64,000 nt of DNA from Phoebastria nigripes (GCA_035582835.1 JAYKAV010000500.1:315924-379923), one strand, 5' to 3'; counted from the first letter of the stretch, positions 11,601 to 24,165 are shown. Made by a program: numbers and translations. Notes: generated from the sequence alone by a model not told the origin.

Positions 11601-14600
11601 CTGGGAAAGGTGTGGCGGTGCCTGTAGCAACAAGAGAGCAGTTATCTGGTCTTCCTCGAAGGAACATGATGATAAAGTGAGGAACAGCTGACAGGACGAG
11701 AGCTGGTATGTGCAGCCCAGCGGACATGACGTTCCAATTTTAGAAAACTACAACTGGGGAGACTTGCTCGCTTGCTGGACTTTGCTGCTGTTTTCCATAC
11801 AGGGAGCCTTGGGAGAGCAATGTCTTATCTGTCCAGCCTACTCAGCAGTAACAGCCCCTCATCCAGGCAGCTGATGGTTATCAATTAATACCTTTGGAGC
11901 ATACACCTAGCTAAGGAAAAATGTTAGGGATTTGCAATATACAGCCAGGCAACATGAACTCCTTGTTTTTCCAAGGTGAACAGCTCTGCCACGTCAGCCT
12001 GGAAAGCCACAGTTATCCTTTGTTTTCAACTTTGCCAGTATTGCATCTTCCATCGCTCACTTGCATGTGAGCATCAGTGTTGCAACCCCAGTGGTCCAAG
12101 CAGTCCTGCTTCCTGCCTGCTCCACTCCCACCCATCCCTGCCTTTCTTCTCCTTTCATCTCGTGCCTTCTAAGCTATTAAAAAACATCTCCCCACCTTTC
12201 CTAAAGGATACCCTTAACGTGTTCTCTCTTCTCCCTGTGTCAAATTCTGCCTTGAATTGTCAAGTTTGACACTGGCAGTTTGGCACAATCCCAGTTCCCA
12301 CCCACCTCTTTCTCCATTGCTGTGGTTTTAAGGAAGGGAGTTAGGGGCTGTTGCATATTCCCAAAAGGAAAGTCTTGTATTTATCTCTTGGCAAGCAGAA
12401 TTAGGAACCTGAGCGAGAGTATACAGGCTTCTGCTCTCTTTCCTCAGTTACCTTCTTGGTCTCTCTGGGCAGATTAAGGCTTTTGTGCTGTTTTTACCAA
12501 GGTCAGCGATCTATTCTTTTGTATTCACTGTACTCCACTCAATTAGTTGAGGGCATTTAACACGGATTTTTCATATTTGCATCACAAATTCTAAATGATC
12601 CATGAAAAGCAGCTGTTCAGAAACTTCTGAATTCATTATCCCCAGTGTCTTGGAGTAAAGAAACTTTGCCAGCCATTTGATGAGGGCCCTGTGTAGTCAG
12701 TATGATGGGAAACTGTCAGTCATTTTTCATCTGCATTGAAGAAATAATATGATGCTGTGGCATCTGGTTTCCATTTTACATTCTCTACAACCTCTTCTTT
12801 ACTTGACTTGCTGTTTACTAATAGCTGTGTCAACAGATCAGTAGCTGAAGACCTGCGTAGCAGCACCCCCAAGGACTTTCAGTGTTGGCATGGTCATATG
12901 CAGTGGTGTTATATGCCACAAAACCATTTCGATCTCATTCCTTCTCTCTTCTCTTCCTCTAAAGAGAACAAGCTTTAGATTTGAGCTGGAATTTTTTTCT
13001 TTGCAACACAGCATTCCTTGGTCTTGTTTGCTGGCTCTTCTAGAAAGACCTTGGACCTTGACAAAACAACATGGTGATGTGAATAAAGGACTAGAACAAT
13101 AAAACCCCTGCCATTCACAACAGACCTTAATGCCATAGCCTGGAATAATGGGGGTGAGTTTAAACTTGGGGAAGTTTCAGCACAAGGTTTTAAGGATTGC
13201 TTTCCAGGTCAAACAGGAACTGCAAGAACGTCGGGGGAAATGCAGGACACAGAGCACGCAGGTTCCTCTTCCTTAAATAACCAACAGTGGGCTCTCCGGT
13301 GAGCGCTCTGGGCTTTAATTCATTTGGGGCTCAGCTTCCTTCTGTTTTTGAGGTCCAGTAGTTAGCAAAAGGAAAATTCATAATCTTCTAACCTGAGCTG
13401 TATTTGTGGTATTAGCTCCCCTAGCTTTGCTTAATCATTGACAAGCTCAAATAGAGGCTACGGAGAAGGACTCCATCACATTGCAATGAGCCATGGCCAT
13501 CCTTTTTGCATTGTCACTTTATTTTCTACATCCTTTACTTTGTGTCAATGACTTTTTTTTCTACAGGCTTTAGCACAACAGGCACCTGAGATTATTTCTC
13601 AGTGACAGCCTCAATGTTTTCCTGTCCAGGCATTGCACAGTACACATTTTCGAGCTCACTAGTCATGCCTTTTCCCTGAACTCTAGCTTCTGCTTATGCA
13701 GCCCTTCTACGTCTTACTGCTGTGCATCCACATGTCCGGCTTACAGTACGACACACCTCAGCACGCATGGGCAGCCCAGCGCACACNCGCCCTCCCCTCA
13801 GCTGTCCAGCACTCCCAGACACACAGGTTTGTACCGTGAGCATGGGATACAGCTAGAGACAACTTTTTATGCACCGCCTGATTCTTCTGTCTTACACACG
13901 CACATGTGCAAACACCACACCAAAAATCACATGGACAGAGCTCTCATCGGCCCTTCTGCATCTTCCACCCAGCCAGTTTCTCAGCAGCCGTTGCATTCAT
14001 TCGTACAGAAATAGTGTGGCTGAGAGCCAGAGGCTGGTCTTGCTTTCTCCTCTGTTTCCTTCCTTCCTTTCTTCGGCTCGCTGGGTGTGACAGTCTGAAT
14101 GCAGTTGTTTATTGCTTTTGTTTCCACATATAATCGGATCTCTTTCCTTGACATTATGCAGCTCAGCACAAGCACTCCAGGTGGGATGAATCCAGTTCAG
14201 TGCCCTCCTCCCACCCTAGGCTGCTCCTATCGCTAATGAACTGCAAACAACCATGTTCCCCATGTTCAACCTTCACCCTGCCCGATGCATCCATAATCTA
14301 AATATAGGCCATAATTATTCCACTGGCGTCTGTAGACCCATTGACAGAACTGACAGTGGCAGAGGTCAGGAGACCCTTTGCACCTTTAATATATTCTCTT
14401 AACCATTTCCATGCCACTGATGGTTACAGTCTCCCTAACATCCAATAAATGTCTGGGATTTGTCCTTTGACTGTTCCAAATCTGTTCCTTAGTCCTCTCA
14501 GTTCNTGTACCGCCAAACTGCAGGCTGATTATTTTCTTCCCTCTAATTGGGACACTTTGTTTGTTTATCTGGTTGTGCAATCAAAACGTGAACTCAGAAT

Positions 14601-14964
14601 GCTCTTTTCAAGCCAATGACCTGCATCTCCCCCAGATGCAAATCCCAGTGCCTGAGAAAATGAGTGCAGGAATCGATCTCCTGGCCAATGCGCTGTTTCC
14701 ATGTTGGAATACCCTGGAAGCAGAGGCACTGACTTTCCATATTATTATTTTTATGGCCCTATGGAACAAACAGTTGAATATGGTGCTGTGTGAGTGAATA
14801 GTGGGGGGAGAAGCTAATCTGTGCTGTAAGTAATTTGATCACAAATCATTTAGAGAATGTAAATTGTAGGGGAGAGATGTCACTCCTGGCAGGAGGTCGC
14901 CTGTGTCACCTGTCAGACAGTCCCCAGTGGCGATCATGAAAATTTCTTTGCGGGATTATTAATA

Positions 14965-15250
14965 AATAAACATAATGCTCTGCATTTCTGCCACACCTTT
15001 CACTGGAGGGACAGAAAGCACTTTAACATTAAGAACTATGCTATGCAATTATTTTAACTTCCTTTCAAAATATTATTTTAAAGGTCAAATTTGTCATTTG
15101 TTTCCTGGGATCATAAAATGGTATTAAATTTAAACTTCATGATTTCCACTTCCACCTCTGCTCATTTTGAGGTAAGGTATAATCTCCATTTTACATCTTG
15201 ATAAATGAAGTGACAAGTCATTAGTTCTGAGACATATGATAAGTATTTGT
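14965..15250. repeat. Possible ancient L2/MIR-group remnant
   Basis: CACACCTTTCACTGGAGGGA, then AAAGCACTTTAACATTAAG and later AATCTCCATTTTACATCTTG, recall the CCTTTCATC ... AAGCGCTTTACAAA ... ATCCCCATTTTACAGATG order of ancient amniote repeats. It is strongly diverged. Confidence 0.35.
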
Positions 15251-15689
15251 AGTGCAGTAGCTCTTAGAGAGTGTAACAGTGGTCAGGAATCCCATGTGCT
15301 CCTACAAAGGACAAAGTTTTTGTCCCATAGAATTTATAGTTTAGTTCAAAACTAAGAAAAGCAGTAGAAGAGAAAGGAGGAGGTTGGATAAGACCAATCG
15401 TGACTGTTTAGATCTCCTCTAAGCATACATCACGTGGGTCATGAAGTTATAATCATAACATTGTAGTTCTGTCATTCAGTGTGTAGTGATATATTGCTGC
15501 ACTTCTACAGAATTGGATCCTGGCTGCGCATCTCGGTATATGTATCACCATAACCATTAATAAGCTAGAGGAATATATGGAAGAGGTGACGAAAAGATGG
15601 AAGAAGAGCTGTTGATACTGTATGATCCCTGTGTGTTATGCTAACCAATATTGCCTCATTTTTCATTCTTTTGTCTCTGTGTATCCATA

Positions 15690-15820
15690 TTGTTGGTCTG
15701 AAATGTAAAACTTACCTGCAAGCTTTTTCTGGGCAGGAGTCTTCTTTTGTCCTGTATTTTTTGCACAACACCAAGCACAGTTTGGGTCCTGACTTATGAG
15801 TAGGACCCAAAAGTCCTGAA
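15690..15820 (+). repeat. Possible ancient CR1/L3-like 3' end
   Basis: GCAAGCTTTTTCTGGGCAGG, then AGTCTTCTTTTGTCCTG, GCACAACACCAAGCACAG and TTTGGGTCCTGACTTATGAG, follows the pattern GCTCTTTGGGGCAGGGACTG ... TGTACAGCACCTAGCACAAT ... GGGGTCCTG found at the end of old amniote CR1/L3-type repeats. Confidence 0.45.
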
Positions 15821-16251
15821 ATGTTACCGATCTGTCCTGCTCCCACTGAAGTTTATGGCAAAATTTACCCCACTTTCTCTAGCTGTGAAATTATATAGCA
15901 CTGGTGCTATGAACAGCTCTTAGAAGTGAAGAAGAGAACAAATCACAAAAGAAAAGTATTACCCAGATTAGATTCTTCAGAAACTACCCCGTGAAAGGGG
16001 GCTGAGAATGGGAAGGTGCATGCATGCAGCTTCTGGCAGGGTCACACTTGTAACATCTGGCTGTGAAAGCTGGAAAGCTCTGCCAACTCCTTTTGAATAA
16101 CAGGCCATGCTCACGGAGACTGAGCGTAACTGTGCATTCCTGCGAAACTCGCCCAGAACACTTGGAAGGGGTCATGAGGAGGAATGTCAGGGAAAATAGG
16201 GGAAGGGCCTAGGACTGTTAAAGCCAGAGCTGCTCAATCTGGCTTCAATCG

Positions 16252-16638
16252 CTTTTCTTCTTTTCTTCCTTTTCTTTTCTCTTTTCTTTCTTTTCTCCTT
16301 TTCTTGTCTTTTCTCTTCTCTCTTTCCTCTTTTCTTCTTTTCTCTTTTCTTTTTTCCTTTTCTTTTCTTTTCTTTTCTTTTCTTTTCTTTTCTTTTCTTT
16401 TCTTTTCCTTTTTTCTTTTCTTTTCTTTTCTTTTTTCTTTTCTTTTCTTTTCTTTCTTTTCTTTTTCTTTTCTTTTCTTTTTTCTTTTCTTTTCTTTTTT
16501 ATTTTCTTTTCTTTTTTCTTTTCTTTTCTTTTCTGTTTTCTTTTCTTTACCTCTTCCTTTTCCTTTTCTCTTTTCTTTTCCCTTTCCCTTTTCTTTTCCC
16601 TTTCCCTTTCCCTTTCTTCCTTTTTCTCTTTCTTTTTC
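16252..16638 (+). repeat. Polypyrimidine (CTTTT)n-type low-complexity tract
   Basis: About 390 bases are almost purely C and T on the plus strand, mostly imperfect TTTTC units, with only a few purine interruptions near 16305, 16501, 16535 and 16549. Open frames of 134-159 codons on both strands (Phe/Ser-rich and Lys/Glu/Arg-rich) are a product of the repeat and not genes. Long mirror-symmetric pyrimidine tracts can form triplex DNA. Confidence 0.97.
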
Positions 16639-17339
16639 AAGAAATTCACTCATGGAACTGTAAGGAAGCAAATCTCTGCAAAAATAAAAGAGAACTCCAG
16701 CATGGGTGAGTAAGGGAAGGCATTCAGGTATTGCTAACGACCAGAGACACTATATAAACAGGGACCAACTTAAGACAGTTCATTAAGAAAATAAGGGAGA
16801 CAGAGNAGCAAAGCTTGTGCCTTTGCTAACACAATAATGAAGCAGTTAGAATGGTATATCTTTACTATCAGCTTAACATATGGTTTGAGTTCACACCTGA
16901 GCCCAAGCTCTCCAGTTATCCACACTGCCTGTGCNTCAGTGTGCTCTATGGCTCCGGCCCAGTGAGCCACATTCAAACCCTACCCAGAGAAGCAAGAGGG
17001 AGGCAACTCGTTTGAATTAAGGTGCTTCAAACTCCAGCACAAAAGGCAGTGTAAGCTGTAACACAAGTAGTGTTGCATGTAGCTTAGAGCTCAAACAGCA
17101 ATAGAATAGCGCTGCTTCTGATTTTTATTGCTCCATATGTGGTATGGCCAGTCTTGCTTCTCAAAGCAAGCCTTAGATACCTGCTGACTTAGTACAGACA
17201 CTTCTGCCAACAAGACGGTTAAGAGAAGAAAACTGGTGCAAAGATAGCACACCATGGGATGTATCAGAGAAAGTACTGAAGCCACATGCCTCTGTCTCCC
17301 TGTGCTCTGTGCCACACAGCCTGTTTCAGATTTGTGGCC

Positions 17340-17402
17340 CTCTGATGACAGGAGGTTGGATAATTTTCCAATTCCACAAGGTCTCCTACCAACCCTCCGA
17401 GT
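17340..17402 (+). repeat. Possible degraded CR1 3' end
   Basis: The stretch GGAGGTTGGATAATTTTCC, then AAGGTCTCCTACCAACCCTCCGAG, resembles the GGTTGGACTAGATGA ... GGTCCCTTCCAACCC pattern at the 3' end of old avian CR1 families. The match is short and no coding part is seen. Confidence 0.35.
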
Positions 17403-18139
17403 TACTCCTCGCTAGACATTTCCTTACCGAGATGTCTGCGGGGTTCTTTCTCCCTATTACATGGATCTGCTCTGGGTCTAGCCACAGTCTGCAGCAATGG
17501 TGCCGGACATGGTTCAGGTCTCCTCTTTGGGTTCCTTCCCTCCACTGTCCTTCCTTCTCTCTGCCCTGTTGGAGTCTCTCAGGGTGGTGGCAGCAGCAGC
17601 AACTAGCTGGCCTGTGTGTGGTGATGTGAAGTTTAGATGTTTGCTTCTCCTTTGACCTTGCGTTGTCCTTACACTGACACACAGACTGCTGCTCGTAGTG
17701 CAGCGTGACTCCTGGTTGTTCAGCCTGTTGGTCAGGTCCTGCTGTATCGGCAAAGGCAGCCACACCTGCGTTTCACCAGTAGCTACAACTTTCTAGTGGT
17801 GATGAAGGACTTCTAAGGAGCAGGCGCTGCAGCTGGGTGACCTTTTTGTGTGACTTTCTCTTTGAAATCTATCTCAAGGAAACCTTTTACCACTTGGCAT
17901 TATTTGTCCTATCTGCCTTCTCCCTCCATATTATAAAGTTCCCAAAAGAGGACCATGGGAGATGCTGGCTGCAGGGGAGATCCTAGTGACCACATGCTGT
18001 CAAGAGCTGAGGTGCCAGAAAAGCCAGGGAGACCTGAATGGGCAGAGGGTGGTGCAGAGCCTGCAGAGACACCAAAAGAGAGGATGCGCTGGCTTTGGAG
18101 CAGAGGGGAAGAACAGAGCTGCAGAAAGGAAAATGCATG

Positions 18140-18390
18140 AGTCAATATTCATCCATATATTCATGATCTGTAGGCTTGAGTGCTGTGATGCTCATTATCT
18201 AGGCATGACCTTAAAAACTGCAGTTGATTGAGAACACGGCAGCCCATCTGCTTGGCAACACAGGCTGCTGGGGGCCTCACCCCAGCACTCTGCTCCCTGC
18301 ACTACTTCTCTGTTCTTTGAATACAAATTCAAGGGCTCAGGCTTCATCTCCAAATCCTTTGCTAGGGGCTGAGACAAGGCATCCACAACT
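18140..18390 (+). mobile_element. Ancient L2/CR1-group LINE reverse transcriptase fossil
   Basis: Reading through two frames gives C-D-A-H-Y-L-G-M-T-L-K-T, then E-N-T-A-A-H-L-L-G, then L-T-P-A-L-C-S-L-H-Y-F-S-V with a stop, and I-Q-I-Q-G-L-R-L-H-L-Q-I-L. These fit the conserved thumb region of L2/CR1-type reverse transcriptases: a C-D-x-L-Y-x-G-L-P block, a Q-N-x-A-A-R-L-L block, an H-I-T-P-x-L-x-x-L-H-W-L-P-V block and an F-K-x-L block. Stops and a frame change show that it is long dead. The exact family cannot be told by eye. Confidence 0.6.
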
Positions 18391-19282
18391 CCTTCTCTCT
18401 CAAGAGCACATGAGTGAAATCTGTGTGTGCAGGACACACAGCTCGCTCTGTGCCCCAGCTCCAGCTCTATACAGCAAACTTCCTCCTTCTCGCTCTCTCC
18501 CCAAAATAAGCAGCAACTACAAGCCTGCGTGCCTGAAAAACGCCATCTTCCACTTGCCCTTCCACAAAAGCAACAGAAACAGCCATCCCGCAGCCCCTGC
18601 TAGGCAACATGGAGCTCATGGCATGAGCTCTCTTTGCAGTTCGGGGTGGTGGTAGGTAACACGCCGACAGTTAGACAGGGGCGGCCCTACAGCCAGCCTG
18701 GATGTAACAAGGAGAGTGCTATGGCCCACACTGAGGCATTCCCTCTGTCCCTTAGCTGCGCAGAGGGGCTCTGCTGGGGTGAAACACCTCTCCCTGGCTG
18801 TCCTCTCCTCATGGGAGAATGAGCAAGTTCATGAATGAAAACTTGCAATTTCCTGCCCTGCTAGTAGGGGACAACAGCCCTCTTCTATTTTTCCTCTACC
18901 GCCCCGCCCTGTTTGCAATGACCAAAGGAATGAATGAGAACTGTCCGCTGCCACTTCATCATTTAAAATACACAATCGCCAGAAAAGAGGAAGCAATGTT
19001 ANATTTTCTGTTCATGTGAAAAATCCTTCTGCTCCTTCCTCCAGACACCTTCCTGAGCCTGCTTTCTAGCATCCCTTCTTCTTTAAAAGAAAACATGTCT
19101 TTCTTCTAAGCAATTAAACTCTATAAAAAAAGGACATTTTCTCCATCATACTTTCCCATCTCCCCTTTCCTGGATGGCAATCACATACTCCAGATCTCAC
19201 GCTGCGAAGGATATTCTGCCACTGGTCACATCTGGTTCCCTGATGAGATCTGCAGGCGGCTGAGCTGGAGCGTTCGCTGGGT

Positions 19283-19288
19283 CACGTG
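19283..19288 (+). promoter_or_regulatory. E-box CACGTG in USF-like context
   Basis: The context GTCACGTGGC is close to the USF/TFEB consensus GTCACGTGAC. It lies in a locally CpG-containing stretch about 3.5 kb before the CpG island. This is a single site, so function is uncertain. Confidence 0.2.
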
Positions 19289-22200
19289 GCGGCTCTAGGT
19301 TGCCTTATCTTCCTGAAGACCAGCGCTTTTTAATCTCCTTTGATTCTATTTCTCTCTTTTTGCAACACTCTTATCAGTTTGAGACTAAACTGCTGCACAA
19401 ATGCTCATGAGATCAATCTACAGATCTTAAATATGGTAAAAAAGAGGTGTTTCTCTGAGCAATCTGTTGGAGAGATTTTGTACTGACTTTTAGACTAGTT
19501 CCACACTGGTATGCATTCCTTTAGCATTAATGCTTCCTCTGGGACTTGAACCTTACAGAAATATGAGAACCGAGCATGCAGGCTGCAGACACACTATGAA
19601 AGCCAGCCTGCATGTAGTGTGTGTGTGGAGAAGACATGCTGCAGCCATGTCTGTGGAAAGAGAAATTCACAGCCTGTCTTCTCTAGCTACTGCTGGAAAA
19701 TGGAATCTCTTTAAACTCTGTCATTTTCATTTGAGGAAGAAGGCTTTTGTTTTTTTTTTCTGAAAATAACTTCTAGCAGAAGTCTCCTCAGTGTATGCTA
19801 TTAGGAATGGAAAATAACAAATAAGTCAATAGGCATATATTAAGTCAGTAAGGCCAAGATTTTATCAATAATGGACTGAGGATGAAGGATACAGTGACAG
19901 TTGCATTTAGCACTCAGAATAAAGTAAATCAATCAAATTGACTGTATGTTGATTTAAAATCCTTAAAGATTTGGGTCAAGATCATTCTAGTTTTCCCAAA
20001 ACAGACTTGTTACCAGGAATCTTCATACCCNCAAGTAATATAGAAATTTTCCTGTTTAATTTTCTCAGCCTCCACTGATAGCGTGTGCTTACTTGCTGTG
20101 CTTGGTTCTGTTTGAACAGTTAAAACAAAGTGGCCTCACTGGCCATGGGTCAGTACTGAAACATTTGGGCTGTAAATTATGAGGAGGTGGTGGTTGCTCT
20201 ACAACTATGAGAATATTAGCCATAAGAGCTTTAGAGGCATAAAAGACTATTTCCTTGTGTATTAGGTTAAAAATTAAGTTATTTAAAATACTTTTATTTA
20301 TGTAGTTNTCCATTCCTTATAGGCTGATCTTCAGGCTTATACTAGCTACTAAGAGTTCNTTTTGACAGTTGTATCAGTGGGATTTTAAATATTGTAGATT
20401 AAATGTACATCAACCCATCCTTGAACTGTACAAAATAATTAAATTGATTAAATGAAAATGGTTAGCTGAGATTTGTGAATGGTGCAACCTTCATTTAGAT
20501 GGATGTGTATAAAATACACTTCTTACACTTCAGGAGGCTCGATCTGGAGACATAAAGCCTAAGCTTGCCATCCTTGGGCACAGAGTGCCATGTTCAAAGG
20601 GAGGCATCGCTGTGCAGGGGGTNTGATCGGTGCCTGGCGTTAAACACGGCAGGGCGAGCCAGGCCGCAGGATCAATTCGTGGCTGTTCTTCCAGGGATCG
20701 AAACAAGGAAGAAGTAAAGTAAACATCTTCTGAAAGTTCTCACTTTGGGGGTTGTTTAAAAGAGAATTTCACACAGAACCGTAGCATAGAATATGAAAGA
20801 AAGTCTATTTCTGTCAAGACTTAATTGAGGAAATTTAATTTTCTTTCCTAACTGAATTGCTGTTGATAATCTAAAGCAATTCTGTCTGGTCTGTCTAATT
20901 TAGCAATGAAAAACCTGGATCTTGAAGCTGTGCACAAGAATGTAGCAGATTTTTAAAAACAGCTTTTCTGAATAGAAAGACGGTAACTTATGGCAGCGTA
21001 ACAAAAGATCTTTTTTTTTGTCATTGTTTTGATGTAAAACACTTAAGTTCTTACACCTCAATGCACTGACACTCTCTTTTTAAGAGAAAGAAATGCATTT
21101 TTGCAAATGGTACATCAACAGACCTTGGGAAAATTGAGTTTGGAGAAAAAAATTGGATTCATTTTGTTTCTCTAAGCACTTTCCCATGTTTCAGATTTTG
21201 TACTGATAGATTGATGATATGATTTGCTTTAAAACCAGGTGGCCTCTTAGTTTCCATCTGTTGTGTCTATTGCTCTGTCTCTAGTGAGAAGCATTGCATA
21301 GCTGTGCAGGCATCTGTACCCTTGAGAGAAAACTCTTTACNCTATCAGAAATGCTCAGGGAGAGAGAATCTAGTTTTACGGTATCTTAAATGCGAGATGT
21401 ATCAGAAACTTGAGCCCCTGGAATGATCATGTTTATATTCACCCAAACTGAATGCTCTGAATTTATATTAGTTTTGTGTAAACAACTTTACAACAAAACC
21501 AAAACCTAGTGACATTTCCAGAAGAAACAGTTCAAATCTTACAAAACCACCTGAATATCTTGCAAACATTTGCTGCAGTTTTTTGTCTCTCTGGATGCTA
21601 GAGGTGGCATTGCTTTACCAAGAATGTTTTCCTAAAAGTAGGAGTTTTGATGGATAAACAACGCCATTTGAGCAAAGACCTGCCATGATTTTTCAGGTTC
21701 TGCAATAGAGAGACTTACTGCGGAGCTTAAACTATGTGAGTGGACTCTGCTGGAAAAAGTGACTTACTTGAACGAAAATGTCTTCCGTAGCAGGTTCCCC
21801 GCAGCTCTGGTGTAGGTGTAGGTGACGCAATCAGTCGCGAGAGAGGAGATGCAGCAGCCGAGCGTTACGCTCCATGCGGGCTGCAAGCATTTCCCTAGAA
21901 GTTGTATGTTTGTGAATGTAACGCACAGAATGCAGAATGGAGCCTTTCCCCGCTCCACTCCATTCCTATGGAATGGAAATAACAAATACTCGGTGCTGTT
22001 GGGCAGGGTGTCCGACTGTCTTCTCTAGACAGCTAAGTGCGGCACCAGGACACCTGAAGGAATTTGGAAACACGTAAAGGCCAAGGCACAGGACAAACGG
22101 GCTGAAACTGTCAGTCATGTCACAAAGAACGGGGCTCCCTGCCTGTGCGCGGTTTCGTTCTGGGTGCCTGGTGTTAGTTAATGAACCGGGCTGACTGGAA

Positions 22201-23358
22201 CTCCCTCCCTCGTCCCTGCGTTTCCCATCCCAGCTGAGGTGGCAGCTATAATCAGCTCCTCACTAACTGCTTACAGCAATTCAACTAGTCTTGCTTAGAG
22301 GATTGATTTAAAAAAAACCCAACTGTATTATTTTTAACTGGCAAAGGGCTGAGTAGAAATGAAGATATGCTAGCAAAAGGTGCTGAACTGCTCTAAGTCT
22401 TGCCGGCATTAGCACTTTCTGCTATGACAGCACTAGGAGTTTCCCAGTCATACCAGCAAACACCTTCTGATGGAGCTAGGCCTTGGAGTACAGAAGTTGA
22501 TGCAATATGAGCAACCACGTTTCTCACCAGATATGCTGCTACCCTGCGCCTTTCACCCAGTTTAGACAATGAGATGAGACTTGCTAGTTTCGTTTTTATT
22601 TATGAAGTTCACTTTCAGGTTTTTGTTCACTTGTAAAAAATCCTGTTGAATTTCAAGTTCAAATTAAACTTAAACATACTACTAACACTCGTCTTCATCT
22701 GCAAAACACAGCAATTTGTGAATTAAGGATTTTCCACCTGAAGTGTTGAATGTACTTTAGAGCCAGGCCCGGTTAGACCCCCACTCCTGCAGAAACACCC
22801 ATGTGCTTCACTTTAGGCGTGCGGCCACGGCTGTGAAACGCATCGGATCTATGGGCGATGCAGGACCCGAGCACCGAACGGAGCGTCCCCCAAATCACCC
22901 TTCTGCAAAAGCACCGATGGAAGCAAAGCAAAGGCGGCGGCGGCNGCCGCTCGGCCGTTGTGCAACCGCTCTCTGCTTCGGCCGCCGCCGCCCGCGCTTG
23001 CACAAGCGGTGGCGGAAGGAGCTCATCCCGGGATCACGGAACCACGGCAAACCCCGCAAGCAGGCACCGTGCCGTTTTTCAGGGCGGGGGGAGCCGCGGG
23101 CATTTCTTCCGACACCCGGGGCGCGGGGAAACCGTCGTTTTCCGGGGGAGGAAAGGCCGCGGCGGCGGTGGGAGGGCTTCGCTCACGCTCTGTTCCACAG
23201 GGGCCGCCGGGCTTCGGCGCTGACGCACCGCGGGACGTGGAAAAAACACTCCCCCGCACCCCCCCGCGGAGCGGGAGCGGGAGCGGCCCAGGTAGGCGCC
23301 GCCGCCGGCGCCCGCGGCTCCGCCGGGCGGGACGGCAGGTGGGCAGAGCGCCGCGCGG

Positions 23359-23803
23359 NNNNNNNNNNNNNNNNNNNNNNNNNNNNNNNNNNNNNNNNNN
23401 NNNNNNNNNNNNNNNNNNNNNNNNNNNNNNNNNNNNNNNNNNNNNNNNNNNNNNNNNNNNNNNNNNNNNNNNNNNNNNNNNNNNNNNNNNNNNNNNNNNN
23501 NNNNNNNNNNNNNNNNNNNNNNNNNNNNNNNNNNNNNNNNNNNNNNNNNNNNNNNNNNNNNNNNNNNNNNNNNNNNNNNNNNNNNNNNNNNNNNNNNNNN
23601 NNNNNNNNNNNNNNNNNNNNNNNNNNNNNNNNNNNNNNNNNNNNNNNNNNNNNNNNNNNNNNNNNNNNNNNNNNNNNNNNNNNNNNNNNNNNNNNNNNNN
23701 NNNNNNNNNNNNNNNNNNNNNNNNNNNNNNNNNNNNNNNNNNNNNNNNNNNNNNNNNNNNNNNNNNNNNNNNNNNNNNNNNNNNNNNNNNNNNNNNNNNN
23801 NNN
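23359..23803. other. Assembly gap (445 unknown bases) inside the CpG island
   Basis: An uninterrupted run of N falls in the most GC-rich part of the window. Gaps of this kind are common in bird assemblies, where GC-rich first exons are lost in sequencing. The true length is not known from the sequence. Confidence 0.99.
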
Positions 23804-24059
23804 CGGCGCCGCCGAGGGGCGTGCGGGCTGCCGTCCCGGCGCGGTGGGGTCCGGGCCGCGGCGCCTCGTGGCCTTCCGCCTTGCCGGAGCTGCCGCGCCC
23901 CCGGCCCCGGGGCCGACACGTGCCCGGGCGGGAGTGGGAAGTGAACGGGAATGTCACCAAAACCGTGAGGGCTGGCGGGTCGCCGTCGGCTCCTGCCGAG
24001 GAGGTGTTGTCTGGCAGCGTTAAGATTTGGGCAAAGTTAAAACTATTATAAAAATAGGA

Positions 24060-24165
24060 ATATTTGTGTGGTTTGGTGTCATTGCAGAGTTTTTTTGGAG
24101 TTTGGTTGTTTGGGTTTTTTTGTTTTGNTTTGGTTTTTTTTTGTTTGTTTTGTTTTTTACATTAA
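24060..24165 (+). repeat. G/T-rich low-complexity tract just after the CpG island
   Basis: The sense strand is nearly pure T and G for about 100 bases, with GTTTT-like units and one unknown base at 24128. Confidence 0.85.

Larger units (their letters stand above)
8690..16251. other. Intergenic DNA, no supported gene
   Basis: This stretch is mostly AT-richer, with a short GC-rich patch near 9420-9510. Old repeat remnants are noted near 14965-15250 and 15690-15820. No open frame carries a recognisable domain. Confidence 0.6.
16639..22799. other. Intergenic DNA upstream of NEK6, no supported gene
   Basis: It holds an ancient LINE fossil (18140-18390), a possible CR1 3' remnant (17340-17402), a single strong E-box (19283-19288) and a CpG-containing patch (21785-21900) about 1 kb before the CpG island. 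No coding exon was recognised. Confidence 0.6.

Noticed and set aside
16184..16671. Open frames of 134-159 codons on both strands (Phe/Ser-rich; Lys/Glu/Arg-rich)
   Set aside because: They are direct readings of the CTTTT-type repeat, with no stops because the repeat lacks them. Low complexity, no domain.
22803..24023. Long open frames (up to 406 codons) across the CpG island on both strands
   Set aside because: Most of each frame is unknown bases. The rest is Arg/Gly/Pro-rich from GC-rich DNA, and it is open on both strands at once.
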